Assembly: GCA_024232965.1 (NCBI GenBank)
Contig: JACKQF010000001.1
Coordinates: 558,001 to 622,000, forward strand
Length of the DNA stretch: 64,000 nucleotides
From: Verrucomicrobiaceae bacterium
Lineage (GTDB): Bacteria; Verrucomicrobiota; Verrucomicrobiia; Verrucomicrobiales; Verrucomicrobiaceae
Direction of reading: 5' to 3'
Made by a program: the position numbers and the translations under genes. This document shows, piece after piece, positions 35,435-44,574 of the stretch (its first letter is position 1; each line of letters starts with the position of its first letter). A model generated the notes under the pieces. The model was given only the letters and a program-made list of their open reading frames with translations, did not search any database and was not told the DNA's origin.

Positions 35435-36481
35435 ATGCCCAGCAAGTACTCGACGATACCCGCCATCACCGAACTGTTAGCCGGAGCCCGAGACGATGTG
35501 TGGCTGGTGACGGGGGCGGCGGGGTTTATTGGATCCAATCTGGTGGAGGCGCTCCTGGTAAACGGTTGCCGAGTTCGGGCGCTGGATAGCCTCGCAACCG
35601 GTCATCGTGCCAATCTCGATACGGTGCGAGAGATTGTTGGAGAGGAAGCCTGGGGGCGATTTGAGTTCTTTGAATCCGATATCCGCGATATCAATGCCTG
35701 CCGCACAGCCTGCGAGGGCGTCACGCGAGTGCTGCATCAGGCCGCATTGGGGTCGGTGCCTCGCTCCATTGAGTTCCCTGAGGCGACGAACGATGCGAAT
35801 GTGGGTGGTTTTGTAAATATGCTCACTGCCGCGAAGGATGTGGGCGTGAAGCGCTTTGTTTATGCTTCCTCCAGCTCCGTCTATGGTGATGATCCGACGC
35901 TGCCAAAGGTGGAGGATCGCTTGGGCAAGGTGCTTTCACCGTATGCGCTATCAAAACTGGTGAACGAGCAGTACGCTGCCATCTTCGCCCGTTGCTACGG
36001 GACTGAGTCGATCGGCCTCCGTTACTTCAACGTTTTCGGTCCCCGGCAGGATCCGCATGGTGCCTACGCGGCGGTGATTCCGCTCTGGTATGCGGCCATG
36101 CTCAAGGGCGAACCCATCTACATCAACGGGGATGGCGAGACCTCGCGTGACTTTTGCTACATCGCCAACGTGGTGCAGGCAAACTTACGCTCAGCGTTGA
36201 CGACGAATCCTGAAGCCGTGAACCGTGCCTACAATGTAGCGTGTGGAGATCGGACGACGTTGAACCAACTAGTGGACCGCATCAGAGAGTCGATCGTTGC
36301 CGTGCGGCCTGGGTTCGAGAGCAAGACTGAGATCGTCTGCAGGGACTTCCGTGCGGGTGATGTGAGGCATTCTCTGGCGGATACCAGTCTTTCGCAAAAC
36401 CTGTTGGGCTATGCGGCCACACATCAGGTGGGCGAGGGATTGCGGGAGGCTGCGGAGTATTATGTGGGCTTGTTTGAGTGA
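35435..36481 (+). CDS. wbpP: UDP-N-acetylglucosamine (or uronate) C4-epimerase, WbpP type
   Basis: A 348-residue extended SDR epimerase. 'VTGAAGFIGSNLVEALL' binds NAD, and 'ALDSLATGHRANLD', 'LHQAALGSVPRSI', 'YASSSSVYGDDP' and catalytic 'YALSK' follow. 'GLRYFNVFGPRQDPHGAYAA' and 'YINGDGETSRDFCYI' are close to Pseudomonas WbpP and TviC. It would interconvert UDP-GlcNAc and UDP-GalNAc or their 6-carboxylated forms, so with WbpA the cell can make UDP-GlcNAcA and UDP-GalNAcA. The next gene starts 22 bp downstream. Confidence 0.92.
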   Translation: MPSKYSTIPAITELLAGARDDVWLVTGAAGFIGSNLVEALLVNGCRVRALDSLATGHRANLDTVREIVGEEAWGRFEFFESDIRDINACRTACEGVTRVLHQAALGSVPRSIEFPEATNDANVGGFVNMLTAAKDVGVKRFVYASSSSVYGDDPTLPKVEDRLGKVLSPYALSKLVNEQYAAIFARCYGTESIGLRYFNVFGPRQDPHGAYAAVIPLWYAAMLKGEPIYINGDGETSRDFCYIANVVQANLRSALTTNPEAVNRAYNVACGDRTTLNQLVDRIRESIVAVRPGFESKTEIVCRDFRAGDVRHSLADTSLSQNLLGYAATHQVGEGLREAAEYYVGLFE

Positions 36482-36503
36482 GTAAGCTGGTCAATGCTTG
36501 AGA

Positions 36504-37547
36504 ATGGCTGCCACACCGATTGTTTTCGCCGTCCGAGGTTCCGTCAGGGACGGACTCGGGCACGTGATGCGTTGCCGAGCCGTTGCTGAGGAGTTGGCTC
36601 GGTTACAGGTCGATTTACGACTTTTGGTTCTTGGCGATGATAGTTCGCGAGCTTTGCTGCGGCACACTGGGTTGTCGCATGAATACTGCGAAAGCGACGC
36701 GGCGCTGGTGGATAAGGTCAACGAATCTTGCGCGGATTGCGTGGTGTTTGACATGTTGAGTTTTGACGAATCATGTTTTGACCGAATCAAAAGCCGTTGC
36801 ATCACGATCTCACTTTCTCCTGTGTTCAATTGTATGGATCGAGTCGAGCATCTTTTTCATCGAACGATCCATGACGATCCTCGATGGAGGGAGCTAAACC
36901 ACTTCCCGACCGTTCACAAAGGCTTCGAGTACGCGATCATTAGCGAGCGCTGCCATCGAATTCCTGGGCCTGTCTATCGATCGCACGTCAAACGATCGCC
37001 GCTAAGCATCGCGATCTCCATGGGGGGATCTGACGCTCCGAACCGCACTCTGTCAGTTCTGAATGAACTGAAAAAGGCGAGTTGCTCACTCCTCATCTGG
37101 GTGGCGCTTGGGGAGGCGTATACGCACTCCTATGAGGACCTGGTTGCAGCCGTGCGTGGCACAAAGCACGAAGTGATCTTGATCAAGTCCAATGAGTCGA
37201 TGTGGCGGGTGCTACAGGGGAGTTGCGTGTTGATTTGTTCGAGCGGATTGACGCCCTATGAGGCTGCATTTGTGGGTTTGCCGTCAATTATTCTGCCGGA
37301 GCGTCAAGAAGGGTTGTTCTTGGTCAGGGAGTTGGAGGAAAAAGGGGCGTGTCGAATTCTACCGTCGGGAGCTGATGGTATGCTAGACCTCCGGCGATTG
37401 ATCGAGGAGTGGGAGGCTGACCGCAGCGTAATCCAGGCTTACCATGACGCAGCGATCAAGCTGATCAAGGCGCACGGGACTCGTCGCGTGGCAAGGGCCA
37501 TCAAGCGTCTCGCCAAATTGGTCAGACAGCGGATTCCCGCCTCCTAG
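36504..37547 (+). CDS. PseG-like sugar-nucleotide hydrolase
   Basis: A 347-residue GT-B-fold protein. The N-terminal 'GLGHVMRCRAVAEELARL' is the PseG signature, with 'ISMGGSDAPNRT' at mid-protein and 'LICSSGLTPYEAAFVGLPSI' for nucleotide binding. PseG removes UDP from UDP-2,4-diacetamido-2,4,6-trideoxy-L-altrose in pseudaminic acid synthesis. Similar proteins act on related sugars. It is convergent with neuB (8 bp between stops), the next enzyme of such a pathway. PseB, PseC and PseH are not in this window, so the exact sugar is open. A TTG at 36498 is an alternative start. Confidence 0.8.
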   Translation: MAATPIVFAVRGSVRDGLGHVMRCRAVAEELARLQVDLRLLVLGDDSSRALLRHTGLSHEYCESDAALVDKVNESCADCVVFDMLSFDESCFDRIKSRCITISLSPVFNCMDRVEHLFHRTIHDDPRWRELNHFPTVHKGFEYAIISERCHRIPGPVYRSHVKRSPLSIAISMGGSDAPNRTLSVLNELKKASCSLLIWVALGEAYTHSYEDLVAAVRGTKHEVILIKSNESMWRVLQGSCVLICSSGLTPYEAAFVGLPSIILPERQEGLFLVRELEEKGACRILPSGADGMLDLRRLIEEWEADRSVIQAYHDAAIKLIKAHGTRRVARAIKRLAKLVRQRIPAS

Positions 37548-37555
37548 CGTCTCGA

Positions 37556-38557
37556 CTAGCTTTCTAAATCGCTCCATCGCACTGCACTGTGGGCATCGAC
37601 AGAGTGCTTCAGGATCATGCCAACCACATCGTCGGCTTCGTCAGCGGCGATCGGGCTCTGTGGGCGCAATACCTCAATATCCTGCTCCGTTAAGCGATGG
37701 CCGGCAGGTAGGTCTTTGCTGAAATAGACCCCGCGGCGGGCACGCTCGCGCGTATAGGCCTCGGCCGGACCGATTTTGATGACCTTGGGGAGAAGTGCGG
37801 TTTCTGCAGCACGTAGTGTCTCCACGTACGATTGGAATGCTTGCGGTTCCATGGCGTGCTTGTGATCAAATCCCTCAAGGGTGTGATCCGTCGTGAAATG
37901 CTTCTCGATCCAGGTTGCGCCCAAAGCGATGGCCACAGCGGCGGCTTCGCTGCTCAAGGTGTGATCAGAAAACCCGACTGCGGTCCCAAAAGCGCTACGG
38001 AGAGTTTGGAGGAAGCCTAGATTGGTGTCCTCAAGTTTCGCTGGATAGGCGGAAACGCAGTGGAGGAGCACCAACTTGTCCCCGCAAATGCCTTCCTTGT
38101 TTAGTGTTGACACGGTCTTTTCGATATCCGCCAAGGTGGACATCCCTGTTGAGACGATCATGCGACGGCCTCTCGCCGCGACTTCCCGAAGGAACCGAAG
38201 ATTGTTCAGGTCACAGGAGGCTAACTTAATGTAAGGAGGGTCGAGTTTGCATAGCAAATCGAGCCCGCGAGTATCGAACACGGAAGCAGAAAACGGGATG
38301 CCCTGGGTGGCCGCATCCTGTGCAATTTCCTGCCAAGCTTCGTCGGGAAGTTCTCCCAAGTCGCGAACTCGCCTCACATCATCAATCTCATAGTGACCAA
38401 AGGCATACTGACCGGCCTTGTAGAGTCCATTTGTGTAGATGATCTGGAACTTGACCGAATCAGCACCTGCAGCCTTGGCTACTCCACTCAATTGTTTGGC
38501 GAGGGTGACACTGCCATTGTAGTTGCTGCCGGCTTCGGCGATGATGTGAACACTCAT
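37556..38557 (-). CDS. neuB: NeuB-family nonulosonic acid synthase
   Basis: A 333-residue enzyme. The TIM-barrel part has 'IIAEAGSNYNGS', 'DSVKFQI', 'STGMSTLADIEKTV', 'HCVSAYPAKLED' and 'VGFSDHT', with metal/PEP-binding 'IEKHFTTDHTLEGFDHKHAM'. The C-terminal 60 residues are an SAF/antifreeze-like domain ('RGVYFSKDLPAGHRLTEQDI'). The family condenses PEP with a six-carbon sugar to make sialic, legionaminic or pseudaminic acid. The acceptor sugar cannot be told from sequence. The ATG at 38557 is preferred over an upstream ATG at 38596 that overlaps the neighbour. It lies 22 bp behind the pyruvyltransferase gene. Confidence 0.9.
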   Translation of the reverse strand: MSVHIIAEAGSNYNGSVTLAKQLSGVAKAAGADSVKFQIIYTNGLYKAGQYAFGHYEIDDVRRVRDLGELPDEAWQEIAQDAATQGIPFSASVFDTRGLDLLCKLDPPYIKLASCDLNNLRFLREVAARGRRMIVSTGMSTLADIEKTVSTLNKEGICGDKLVLLHCVSAYPAKLEDTNLGFLQTLRSAFGTAVGFSDHTLSSEAAAVAIALGATWIEKHFTTDHTLEGFDHKHAMEPQAFQSYVETLRAAETALLPKVIKIGPAEAYTRERARRGVYFSKDLPAGHRLTEQDIEVLRPQSPIAADEADDVVGMILKHSVDAHSAVRWSDLES

Positions 38558-38579
38558 GGTGAATTTTGGCCAGCGACCA

Positions 38580-39659
38580 TCAAGATTGGCTAGCAAAATT
38601 GCGACAAGCTGCGGCGAATTCCCTCAGTGCGGTATCCTGAGTTGTGCGAATATTATTCCAAACAGGTTGGGCCGCGTCGCGGATGGCAGGGAGGGAATCG
38701 ATTCGATTGAGGCGGTCTTCAACGGCACCCAAGACATTGGGTTCACGAACGATGTCGATGTTCCAATCCCCGAACCCGACCGTTTCCATCAGGCTGATCG
38801 CCCGCTCGTCATAGCTTAGTTTCACGAACGGTGTTCCAAATGCCATGCAGGGCAATGCGGAATGGACACGGTAAGTTACGTTGAGTCGGCAACTTTTGAG
38901 TAGCGCGAGGTAGGCATGAGGCTCCTGAATGTAGACGTAGGGTTCCTCTAAAGAAGCGGCGAAGGGAATGTCACGGTGGTCGTGACAGAGAAGCCGGACA
39001 TCGTCGTGGCCTCGGTCACGCAACATCTTCACCAAAGTCTGCACTTGTTGAGGGATGCGGATCTGCCGTTGCAGGGAGATATTCATCAGGGATGGATTTC
39101 TGACGCTGACAAGGGTGGTGCGTCTATCTCCGGTAGGGACCTCAGGAAGTTGTGAAGCAATTCGATCGAGGAAGATGGTTGGGCAGCCGCCCATTTGTAC
39201 GTGATCTAGCCCCAGTGATTGGAGGTAATCCATAGTGGCATGATCGCGGGCCAGCGACCATCGAGCGTGACGGTTGACTCCCGCCAAAATGTTGTCTGAC
39301 ATGACGTCAGTGCGCTCTACCAACTTATCCAGTCGGTTGTAAATTCGACCGCGCGAAAGGCTGAAAAGCATCATCGGTGGTTCGAGCTTTTTCAGGGACT
39401 CAAGATTGACGTCTAACTCTCCGTTTTCGTAGAGGTTGCCGCCGCCAACGATTACGCCGTGGCCGTATTGGTTGATCTCATGGACGGTTCGAGAGTTGAG
39501 CCCCGCCTTAGCCTGCGACTCATATCGTGAGGTGGCGGGGATTGAGATCAAGTTGACAAACGAGTCAAACGCCTCGGCCAATGCGGCCTGCAAGCCCATG
39601 AAAATTGCATCGTTACCGACGTTGAAGCCTTTTGGACGGATGCAGAAGATGTTCAGCAT
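38580..39659 (-). CDS. Polysaccharide pyruvyl transferase family protein
   Basis: A 359-residue GT-B-like protein with 'FNVGNDAIFMGLQAAL' at the start, the glycine motif 'GVIVGGGNLYENGE', 'VSVRNPSLMN' and the conserved 'NVTYRVHSALPCMAFGTPFV' near the C-terminus. This pattern marks the WcaK/CsaB pyruvyltransferase family. Members add pyruvate ketals to exopolysaccharide or cell-wall sugars, but many are uncharacterised glycosyltransferase-like proteins. It lies between the cytidylyltransferase and neuB on the minus strand and is probably co-transcribed with them. Confidence 0.82.
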   Translation of the reverse strand: MLNIFCIRPKGFNVGNDAIFMGLQAALAEAFDSFVNLISIPATSRYESQAKAGLNSRTVHEINQYGHGVIVGGGNLYENGELDVNLESLKKLEPPMMLFSLSRGRIYNRLDKLVERTDVMSDNILAGVNRHARWSLARDHATMDYLQSLGLDHVQMGGCPTIFLDRIASQLPEVPTGDRRTTLVSVRNPSLMNISLQRQIRIPQQVQTLVKMLRDRGHDDVRLLCHDHRDIPFAASLEEPYVYIQEPHAYLALLKSCRLNVTYRVHSALPCMAFGTPFVKLSYDERAISLMETVGFGDWNIDIVREPNVLGAVEDRLNRIDSLPAIRDAAQPVWNNIRTTQDTALREFAAACRNFASQS

Positions 39660-39701
39660 GATAGAGTTAAAACTGTGGAGGAGTGAGGAGATTCGGAGGC
39701 G

Positions 39702-40424
39702 TCAAGCAGGGGGCTGTTCCTCCCTTTTCAATACCAAACTGGCCACTTCGTCGTAACCAGCCAAAACGAGGCGCTGGCCTAACTTTGCGGCGAGGGACCG
39801 GATGATACTGACATCCCCTGGTTCGTCAATGGTCAGACGCACGTCCGGCAGGCCGGGGCGCTCCGCCAATGGAAGTGCCCGGATGGAAATATCATCGGGA
39901 TTTTGATAAAAGTACTGGGTGACGTGCTCCCGATTGGCTGGGGAAAACAGCGGTAAGCACCGCCGGAATGCGGCAACTTTAATGACTTCGACCGCCACTC
40001 CGTATGGATAGCTTCTGGGCATGAGGTTTGTCACCAGATCAGCCTCTGATTCTAAAGCCAGCGAGATTCCCGCATCAATCAGATCTGGATCCACAAAAGG
40101 TGAGTCGCCATTGATCCGGACAACGTGACTGGCCGAAAGGGCTTCTGCGCACCGAAGGACGCGACTTGCGACGTCCGTTAAGTCACCCCGCCAGACATCA
40201 GACTGGAGTTTCGCAGCGTGTTCCGCGAGAACGTCGTCACAAGGGCGGTCCGTCGTTGCGATGGCGATCTGATCGATGAGTTTACTGCGGGACGCTCTCG
40301 CGTGGACGAGATCGATCAGCGGCCTGCCTTCAATCTCCATCATCACCTTGCCTTGTAGACGTGCGGAGTCCATTCGGGCAATGAGAACGCCGATGACTTT
40401 TGGCTGGGAATTGGCACGGGGCAT
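39702..40424 (-). CDS. Cytidylyltransferase of the SpsF/NeuA family
   Basis: A 240-residue nucleotidyltransferase. 'IGVLIARMDSARLQGKVMMEI' is the CTP-binding signature (ARxxSxRLxGK). 'IDQIAIATTDRPCDD' and 'VVRINGDSPFVDPDLID' supply the metal-binding Asp. 'VRLTIDEPGD' is near the end. It would activate a sugar acid as a CMP or CDP derivative, most plausibly the NeuB product. It is closer to SpsF than to classical NeuA. The frame is open 57 codons upstream, but the ATG at 40424 gives the conserved N-terminus. It is first in the minus-strand cytidylyltransferase-pyruvyltransferase-neuB run. Confidence 0.85.
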   Translation of the reverse strand: MPRANSQPKVIGVLIARMDSARLQGKVMMEIEGRPLIDLVHARASRSKLIDQIAIATTDRPCDDVLAEHAAKLQSDVWRGDLTDVASRVLRCAEALSASHVVRINGDSPFVDPDLIDAGISLALESEADLVTNLMPRSYPYGVAVEVIKVAAFRRCLPLFSPANREHVTQYFYQNPDDISIRALPLAERPGLPDVRLTIDEPGDVSIIRSLAAKLGQRLVLAGYDEVASLVLKREEQPPA

Positions 40425-40640
40425 CGTGGGACAAATGGGATAGGTGGGGGGAGTGGTAGGTTCCGAGATCCGGTGTCGCAACGAAAAACCCAAGGAAACC
40501 GAAAATCGGTCCCGCGATATTCCTCGCCGATGTGGTGGTGTGGGAGTTCCACGGTCGTCTACCCCGGTTAGTCTTGCCCTCTGTCCGGACAACATTTGAG
40601 GTGTTCCTCAGAACGGACGGCCTTCAGACTTCGTTTTTCC

Positions 40641-41894
40641 ATGCTCTACACTGCCCGCCTCGATCTACGTGAACAAATCGATTGGCTGATTCCGCGTCTT
40701 CCGGATCAGCGGGAGATTGTGTTGCGCGGGGAGGCTGATTATTACGGTGCCAGTGCAGAGATCGCAGCGGCCGTGGGGCTGGCTGAGGTGCCACTTGCAT
40801 CGGGAACTTGGTTGCATGGGTGGACATACTTGAATCCGACGATGGCTGAGGCCATGGCGGGTTACAAGCCGAGCTCTAGAGTGCATCTGATGAACAAGTC
40901 GGTACAGCAAGATTTTTTGAGGGATGCGGGCTATCCCAACGCCTTTGCTGTCGGCCTGCCTGTTCTGTACGCGAAGTCTCCGGATGTCGAACGGCGGCCT
41001 CGAAGTTTGCTGTTAGCCCCCTTTCATTCCCTTCCAGAGGTCACTCCGCATGAAGATCAGAAGAGAAACGAGGAAGCATTTTGTGAATATGCTCTTGGAT
41101 TGCGCGGTCAGTTTGATTGTATTTGTGCATGCCTGCATGCGAGTTGTGTGAAGACGGGACAGTGGATCGAGACCTTTGAGCAGCGCGGTATTCCGTGGGT
41201 TACTGGAGCGATGACTTCGGACGCGAACGCCCTGCGGCGTGTCCGGGTTCTCTTTGCGTCGTTCGAATCTGTCTTGACGAATCAGTTGACGTCTGTGGTC
41301 CCATATTCTGCGGTCAATGGTGCCAAAGTCTCCATCGCGGGTCCAACTGCACTCTTTCCCCCAATTGAATCATTTGCCCAGCATCCGTATTATCAAAAGC
41401 ATCCCGAACTGTTGAAAAACTTTGCGCTGCGCCACCCAGATAGACTCAAGGGATTGTACCCGGAACTGTTTGTGGAGCCCTCTGACGCCATTTGTCCCCG
41501 TGATTGGGCGGAGTCGGAGCTGGGGGTGCCGCTGATGGTCAGGCATGAAGACGTCGCACGTCTATTGGGGTGGCGCCTTGTCGATGGGGATCCGGTCTGG
41601 GAGGGGGTGGACCGTCGCAAGGCCGTATCATTGTTCGGTTGGTTGCCTTCGTCGTTTCGTTCACTTGATACTATCGAGAAGGTCGGGCAGTTGCTCGATC
41701 GTGACCAGGTCGCACCCGATACCGTGATTGAGCACCTCAAAGCGCAGCGCGAAGCGGCAAAGAAGTATGAGAAGGTTTCTAAGGCCGACAGTAGCGCACA
41801 AGTTGAGCTTGAGCGGATTAAAAGCTCGTGGGCTTGGCGATGCATCGCGAAACCGCTGTACGCAATCGAGAAAAGACTGCGCGGCAAGAAGTAG
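40641..41894 (+). CDS. Protein of unknown function at the end of the glycan locus
   Basis: A 417-residue soluble protein that I do not recognise. It has 'REIVLRGEADYYGASAEIAAA' early and 'LLAPFHSLPEV' at about residue 130, which recalls the motif loops of capsule-polysaccharide or glycosyltransferase GT-B proteins. It also contains 'YALGLRGQFDCICACLH' and 'VPYSAVNGAKVSIAGP', and ends in a basic segment 'SSWAWRCIAKPLYAIEKRLRG', similar to tails seen on many glycosyltransferases. Being divergent from the cytidylyltransferase suggests a transferase or ligase for the activated sugar; this is inference. Its end is convergent with the regulator gene, 5 bp away. Confidence 0.55.
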   Translation: MLYTARLDLREQIDWLIPRLPDQREIVLRGEADYYGASAEIAAAVGLAEVPLASGTWLHGWTYLNPTMAEAMAGYKPSSRVHLMNKSVQQDFLRDAGYPNAFAVGLPVLYAKSPDVERRPRSLLLAPFHSLPEVTPHEDQKRNEEAFCEYALGLRGQFDCICACLHASCVKTGQWIETFEQRGIPWVTGAMTSDANALRRVRVLFASFESVLTNQLTSVVPYSAVNGAKVSIAGPTALFPPIESFAQHPYYQKHPELLKNFALRHPDRLKGLYPELFVEPSDAICPRDWAESELGVPLMVRHEDVARLLGWRLVDGDPVWEGVDRRKAVSLFGWLPSSFRSLDTIEKVGQLLDRDQVAPDTVIEHLKAQREAAKKYEKVSKADSSAQVELERIKSSWAWRCIAKPLYAIEKRLRGKK

Positions 41895-41899
41895 GACTG

Positions 41900-42661
41900 C
41901 TATTGCCTTAGCGTGCGGTAACGGCCGGGCGTCATTCCTGCATAGCGACTGAAGTGTCGTGTGAATGCGCTTTGGTCGCACCAACCAGTCTGGAGGGCGA
42001 TGTCGCCCAAGGAGAGTTTACCTTCATCGAGGAGTCGGACGGCTTCGTCGAGACGGATTTTGTGGAGCAGTTGCAGGGGGCTCATTTGGAAGAGTCGCTG
42101 GATGCGTTGTTCGAACTGATAGACCGATAGCCCGGCGTGGGTGGCTAGGTCTTCGATGCGCAGGCTCTCGGCATAGCGATGACGCATGAGGGTGAGCGTT
42201 TTTGAGAGATTGGCAAAGCCGCTGGTCTTGTGATCGGGGGCATCGAGGTCCCGTGAAATGCCCGCGATACCAACGATATCTCCCTTGGGCGAGCGCAGGG
42301 GGTGCTTGGTCGTGAGGCACCAGCCGCTGATGCCTCCAGGGTAGAGGTGTAGCTCTAGTTGGCCATCAATGGAGTTGCCAGTTTGCAGCACAGTTGCGTC
42401 TTGGCGGGCATAGCTGGCGGCGAGGGCGGGAGGGAAGACCTCTTCGGGTCGCTTGCCGATGAGCTTGTCTTTGCTGCCGCTAGCGCAGCGATTCGCGAAA
42501 GTTTGATTGATAGTGACGTAGCGTCCAGCTTTGTCTTTGATGAAGAAGACCACGTCGGGCAAGGCATCGAAGAGCGCCTCAGGTAGCAGGACGGCCTGCC
42601 CAAGGTCTGCGAGGAAGCGTGTGCGCAGTGTCGAATCAGATGAGGCGGGTAGGCTCGGCAT
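41900..42661 (-). CDS. AraC-family transcriptional regulator with PAS sensor domain
   Basis: A 253-residue protein. A PAS domain at about residues 25-140 ('ALFDALPDVVFFIKDKAGRYV', 'GKRPEEVFPP', 'DGQLELHLYPGG') could sense a small molecule or redox state. The AraC helix-turn-helix pair fills the C-terminus at about 165-250 ('RIEDLATHAGLSVYQFEQRIQ', 'SLGDIALQTGWCDQSAFTRHF'). It is divergent from the ABC exporter at 42821 with a 159-bp gap, so it is a natural candidate regulator of that gene. A TTG at 42733 is an alternative upstream start. Confidence 0.88.
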   Translation of the reverse strand: MPSLPASSDSTLRTRFLADLGQAVLLPEALFDALPDVVFFIKDKAGRYVTINQTFANRCASGSKDKLIGKRPEEVFPPALAASYARQDATVLQTGNSIDGQLELHLYPGGISGWCLTTKHPLRSPKGDIVGIAGISRDLDAPDHKTSGFANLSKTLTLMRHRYAESLRIEDLATHAGLSVYQFEQRIQRLFQMSPLQLLHKIRLDEAVRLLDEGKLSLGDIALQTGWCDQSAFTRHFSRYAGMTPGRYRTLRQ

Positions 42662-42820
42662 ACAGATGATTTTGTCCGAATTCTGAGCGGCAGAGAGGAG
42701 CTCCGTCAAGATCCATCCGTGGTCCTTTGGCAAAGAGGCCGTGAACGGTAAGTCGAGAGGGACTTGGTGAGCGTAACAAGTTGACCTGCGGAGCGGTGGA
42801 CGCTACCTCACGGACCCAAC

Positions 42821-44560
42821 TTGAAAACGATCCTCCGAGTATTCTCTTATCTGAAGCGCTACCCGCTGATGGCGGTGGCGCAATTGACCTGTGCCGTGCT
42901 GGGTGTGCTGATGCTCATCGTGTTTCCAGCGGTGACGCGAGAGGTCATCGATCAGGTGGTGCCCAATAAGGAATGGGATCGGCTCACACCCTTGATATTG
43001 CTGGCTGCGGGGGCCTACTTTGCCCAACATTTGTTCAACTCGCTGCGCATCAACTTGAATAATACCTTTGAGCAAAAGGTGATCTGTGATCTGCGCAGCG
43101 ATATCTATGAGCGGCTCCAGACGTTGCCGTTGCGCTGGTTTGATAACCGTCCCACCGGCGATATCATGACGACGGTGGCGGAGGACATTCCTTCGGTGGA
43201 GAGGGTGCTGATTGATGGAATTGAGCAGGGGCTAGTGGCGGTGCTGCAATTGGCCGTTGTGGGTGCCTTCATGTTCAATGCGGACCCGGCTTTGGCTTGG
43301 GTGGCGCTGGCTCCGGTGCCATTTCTGATCGCGGGTGCGGTCTGGTACACGGGGAGTGCTCGGGATCGGCATCGCGGGGTGCGCAAGGCGACGAGTGCCA
43401 TGAATTCGCTGCTGCATGATAATGTGTCCGGTATGCGTCAGATCAAGGCTTATGCGATGGAGCGCGAAGAGCATGGCCGTTTCAATGATGCCAGTGGAAA
43501 GGTGCGGCTCGCGACCTTGCACCTAATGAGGGTGTGGTCGGTTTATCGGCCTGGGATGAACTTTTTGACGAGTTGCGGGTTGGTTTTGGTCCTCTGGGTT
43601 GGGGCAAGGCAGTTGATGGAAGGTAAGATGATGGCCGGCCAATTGACGGCCTTCCTGGTTCTGCTGAATTACTTTTATTCGCCCATCGAAAGTCTGCACC
43701 AGCTGAATCAGATCCTTCAGGGCGGTCGTGCCGCAGGGGAGCGCGTCTTTGACATCCTGGATGCGGAGCCGGAGCCTGACATGGATACGGGGCGCGAACT
43801 TGATGAGATCCGTGGTGAGGTGCGCTACCAGGATGTGAGTTTTTCCTATACGGGGAAGTTGCCGACGGTGCAAGACGTCAACCTGCAGGCAGAACCTGGG
43901 CAGACGATTGCTCTGGTGGGACCGACGGGAGCAGGGAAGAGTACGCTGATCAATCTTTTAACGCGGTTTTATGAGCATGATAAGGGGTCGCTAACGATTG
44001 ATGGCGTTTCTGTAAAAGAACTGAACAAGAGGTGGCTGCGCCGGAAGATCGGTTACGTGACACAAGAAAGCTTCATGTTTAATGGCACCGTGCGGGCGAA
44101 TTTGCTGATTGGCCGCCGAGAGTCCACGGATGCCGATCTATGGGAGGTGCTGGAGCATTCGAATGCGGATGCTTTTGTGCGTCGATTGCCTGAGGGGTTG
44201 GATACCAATGTGGGTGAGCGCGGCGTGAAGCTGAGTGTCGGCGAGAAGCAGCGGCTCTCAATTGCCCGCGCTCTTTTGCGCAATCCTCCGATCTTGTTGC
44301 TAGATGAGGCCACGGCCAGCGTCGATACCGAGACAGAGCGGCAGATTCAGGAGGCGCTGGATCGGCTGATGCAGCGTCGCACCAGTTTCGTCATCGCGCA
44401 TCGTCTCTCAACCGTTCGCAACGCGGATCGCATCTATGTGCTTGAGCATGGACGCATCGTGGAAAGCGGTACGCATGATGAGTTGATGACTCGCGATGGC
44501 CTGTACGCGCAGCTTTGTCGCACCTCGCTGATGGTGGAGGCCGACCCGGTTGCGGCCTAA
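42821..44560 (+). CDS. MsbA-like ABC exporter, second copy
   Basis: A 579-residue half-transporter. Six membrane segments occupy about residues 15-300 ('YPLMAVAQLTCAVLGVLMLIV' is the first). The ATPase domain has Walker A 'GPTGAGKST', 'GYVTQESFMFNGTVRANLL', a signature that reads 'LSVGEKQRLSIARAL' in place of the usual LSGGQ, Walker B 'ILLLDEATASVD' and 'FVIAHRLSTV'. The start is a TTG at 42821, the first codon giving the full 'FSYLKRYPL' coupling helix; the next ATG is at 42869. The substrate is a lipid or hydrophobic compound by family. The following gene is 14 bp downstream. Confidence 0.9.
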   Translation: MKTILRVFSYLKRYPLMAVAQLTCAVLGVLMLIVFPAVTREVIDQVVPNKEWDRLTPLILLAAGAYFAQHLFNSLRINLNNTFEQKVICDLRSDIYERLQTLPLRWFDNRPTGDIMTTVAEDIPSVERVLIDGIEQGLVAVLQLAVVGAFMFNADPALAWVALAPVPFLIAGAVWYTGSARDRHRGVRKATSAMNSLLHDNVSGMRQIKAYAMEREEHGRFNDASGKVRLATLHLMRVWSVYRPGMNFLTSCGLVLVLWVGARQLMEGKMMAGQLTAFLVLLNYFYSPIESLHQLNQILQGGRAAGERVFDILDAEPEPDMDTGRELDEIRGEVRYQDVSFSYTGKLPTVQDVNLQAEPGQTIALVGPTGAGKSTLINLLTRFYEHDKGSLTIDGVSVKELNKRWLRRKIGYVTQESFMFNGTVRANLLIGRRESTDADLWEVLEHSNADAFVRRLPEGLDTNVGERGVKLSVGEKQRLSIARALLRNPPILLLDEATASVDTETERQIQEALDRLMQRRTSFVIAHRLSTVRNADRIYVLEHGRIVESGTHDELMTRDGLYAQLCRTSLMVEADPVAA

Positions 44561-44574
44561 TTTGATTTTGATCT

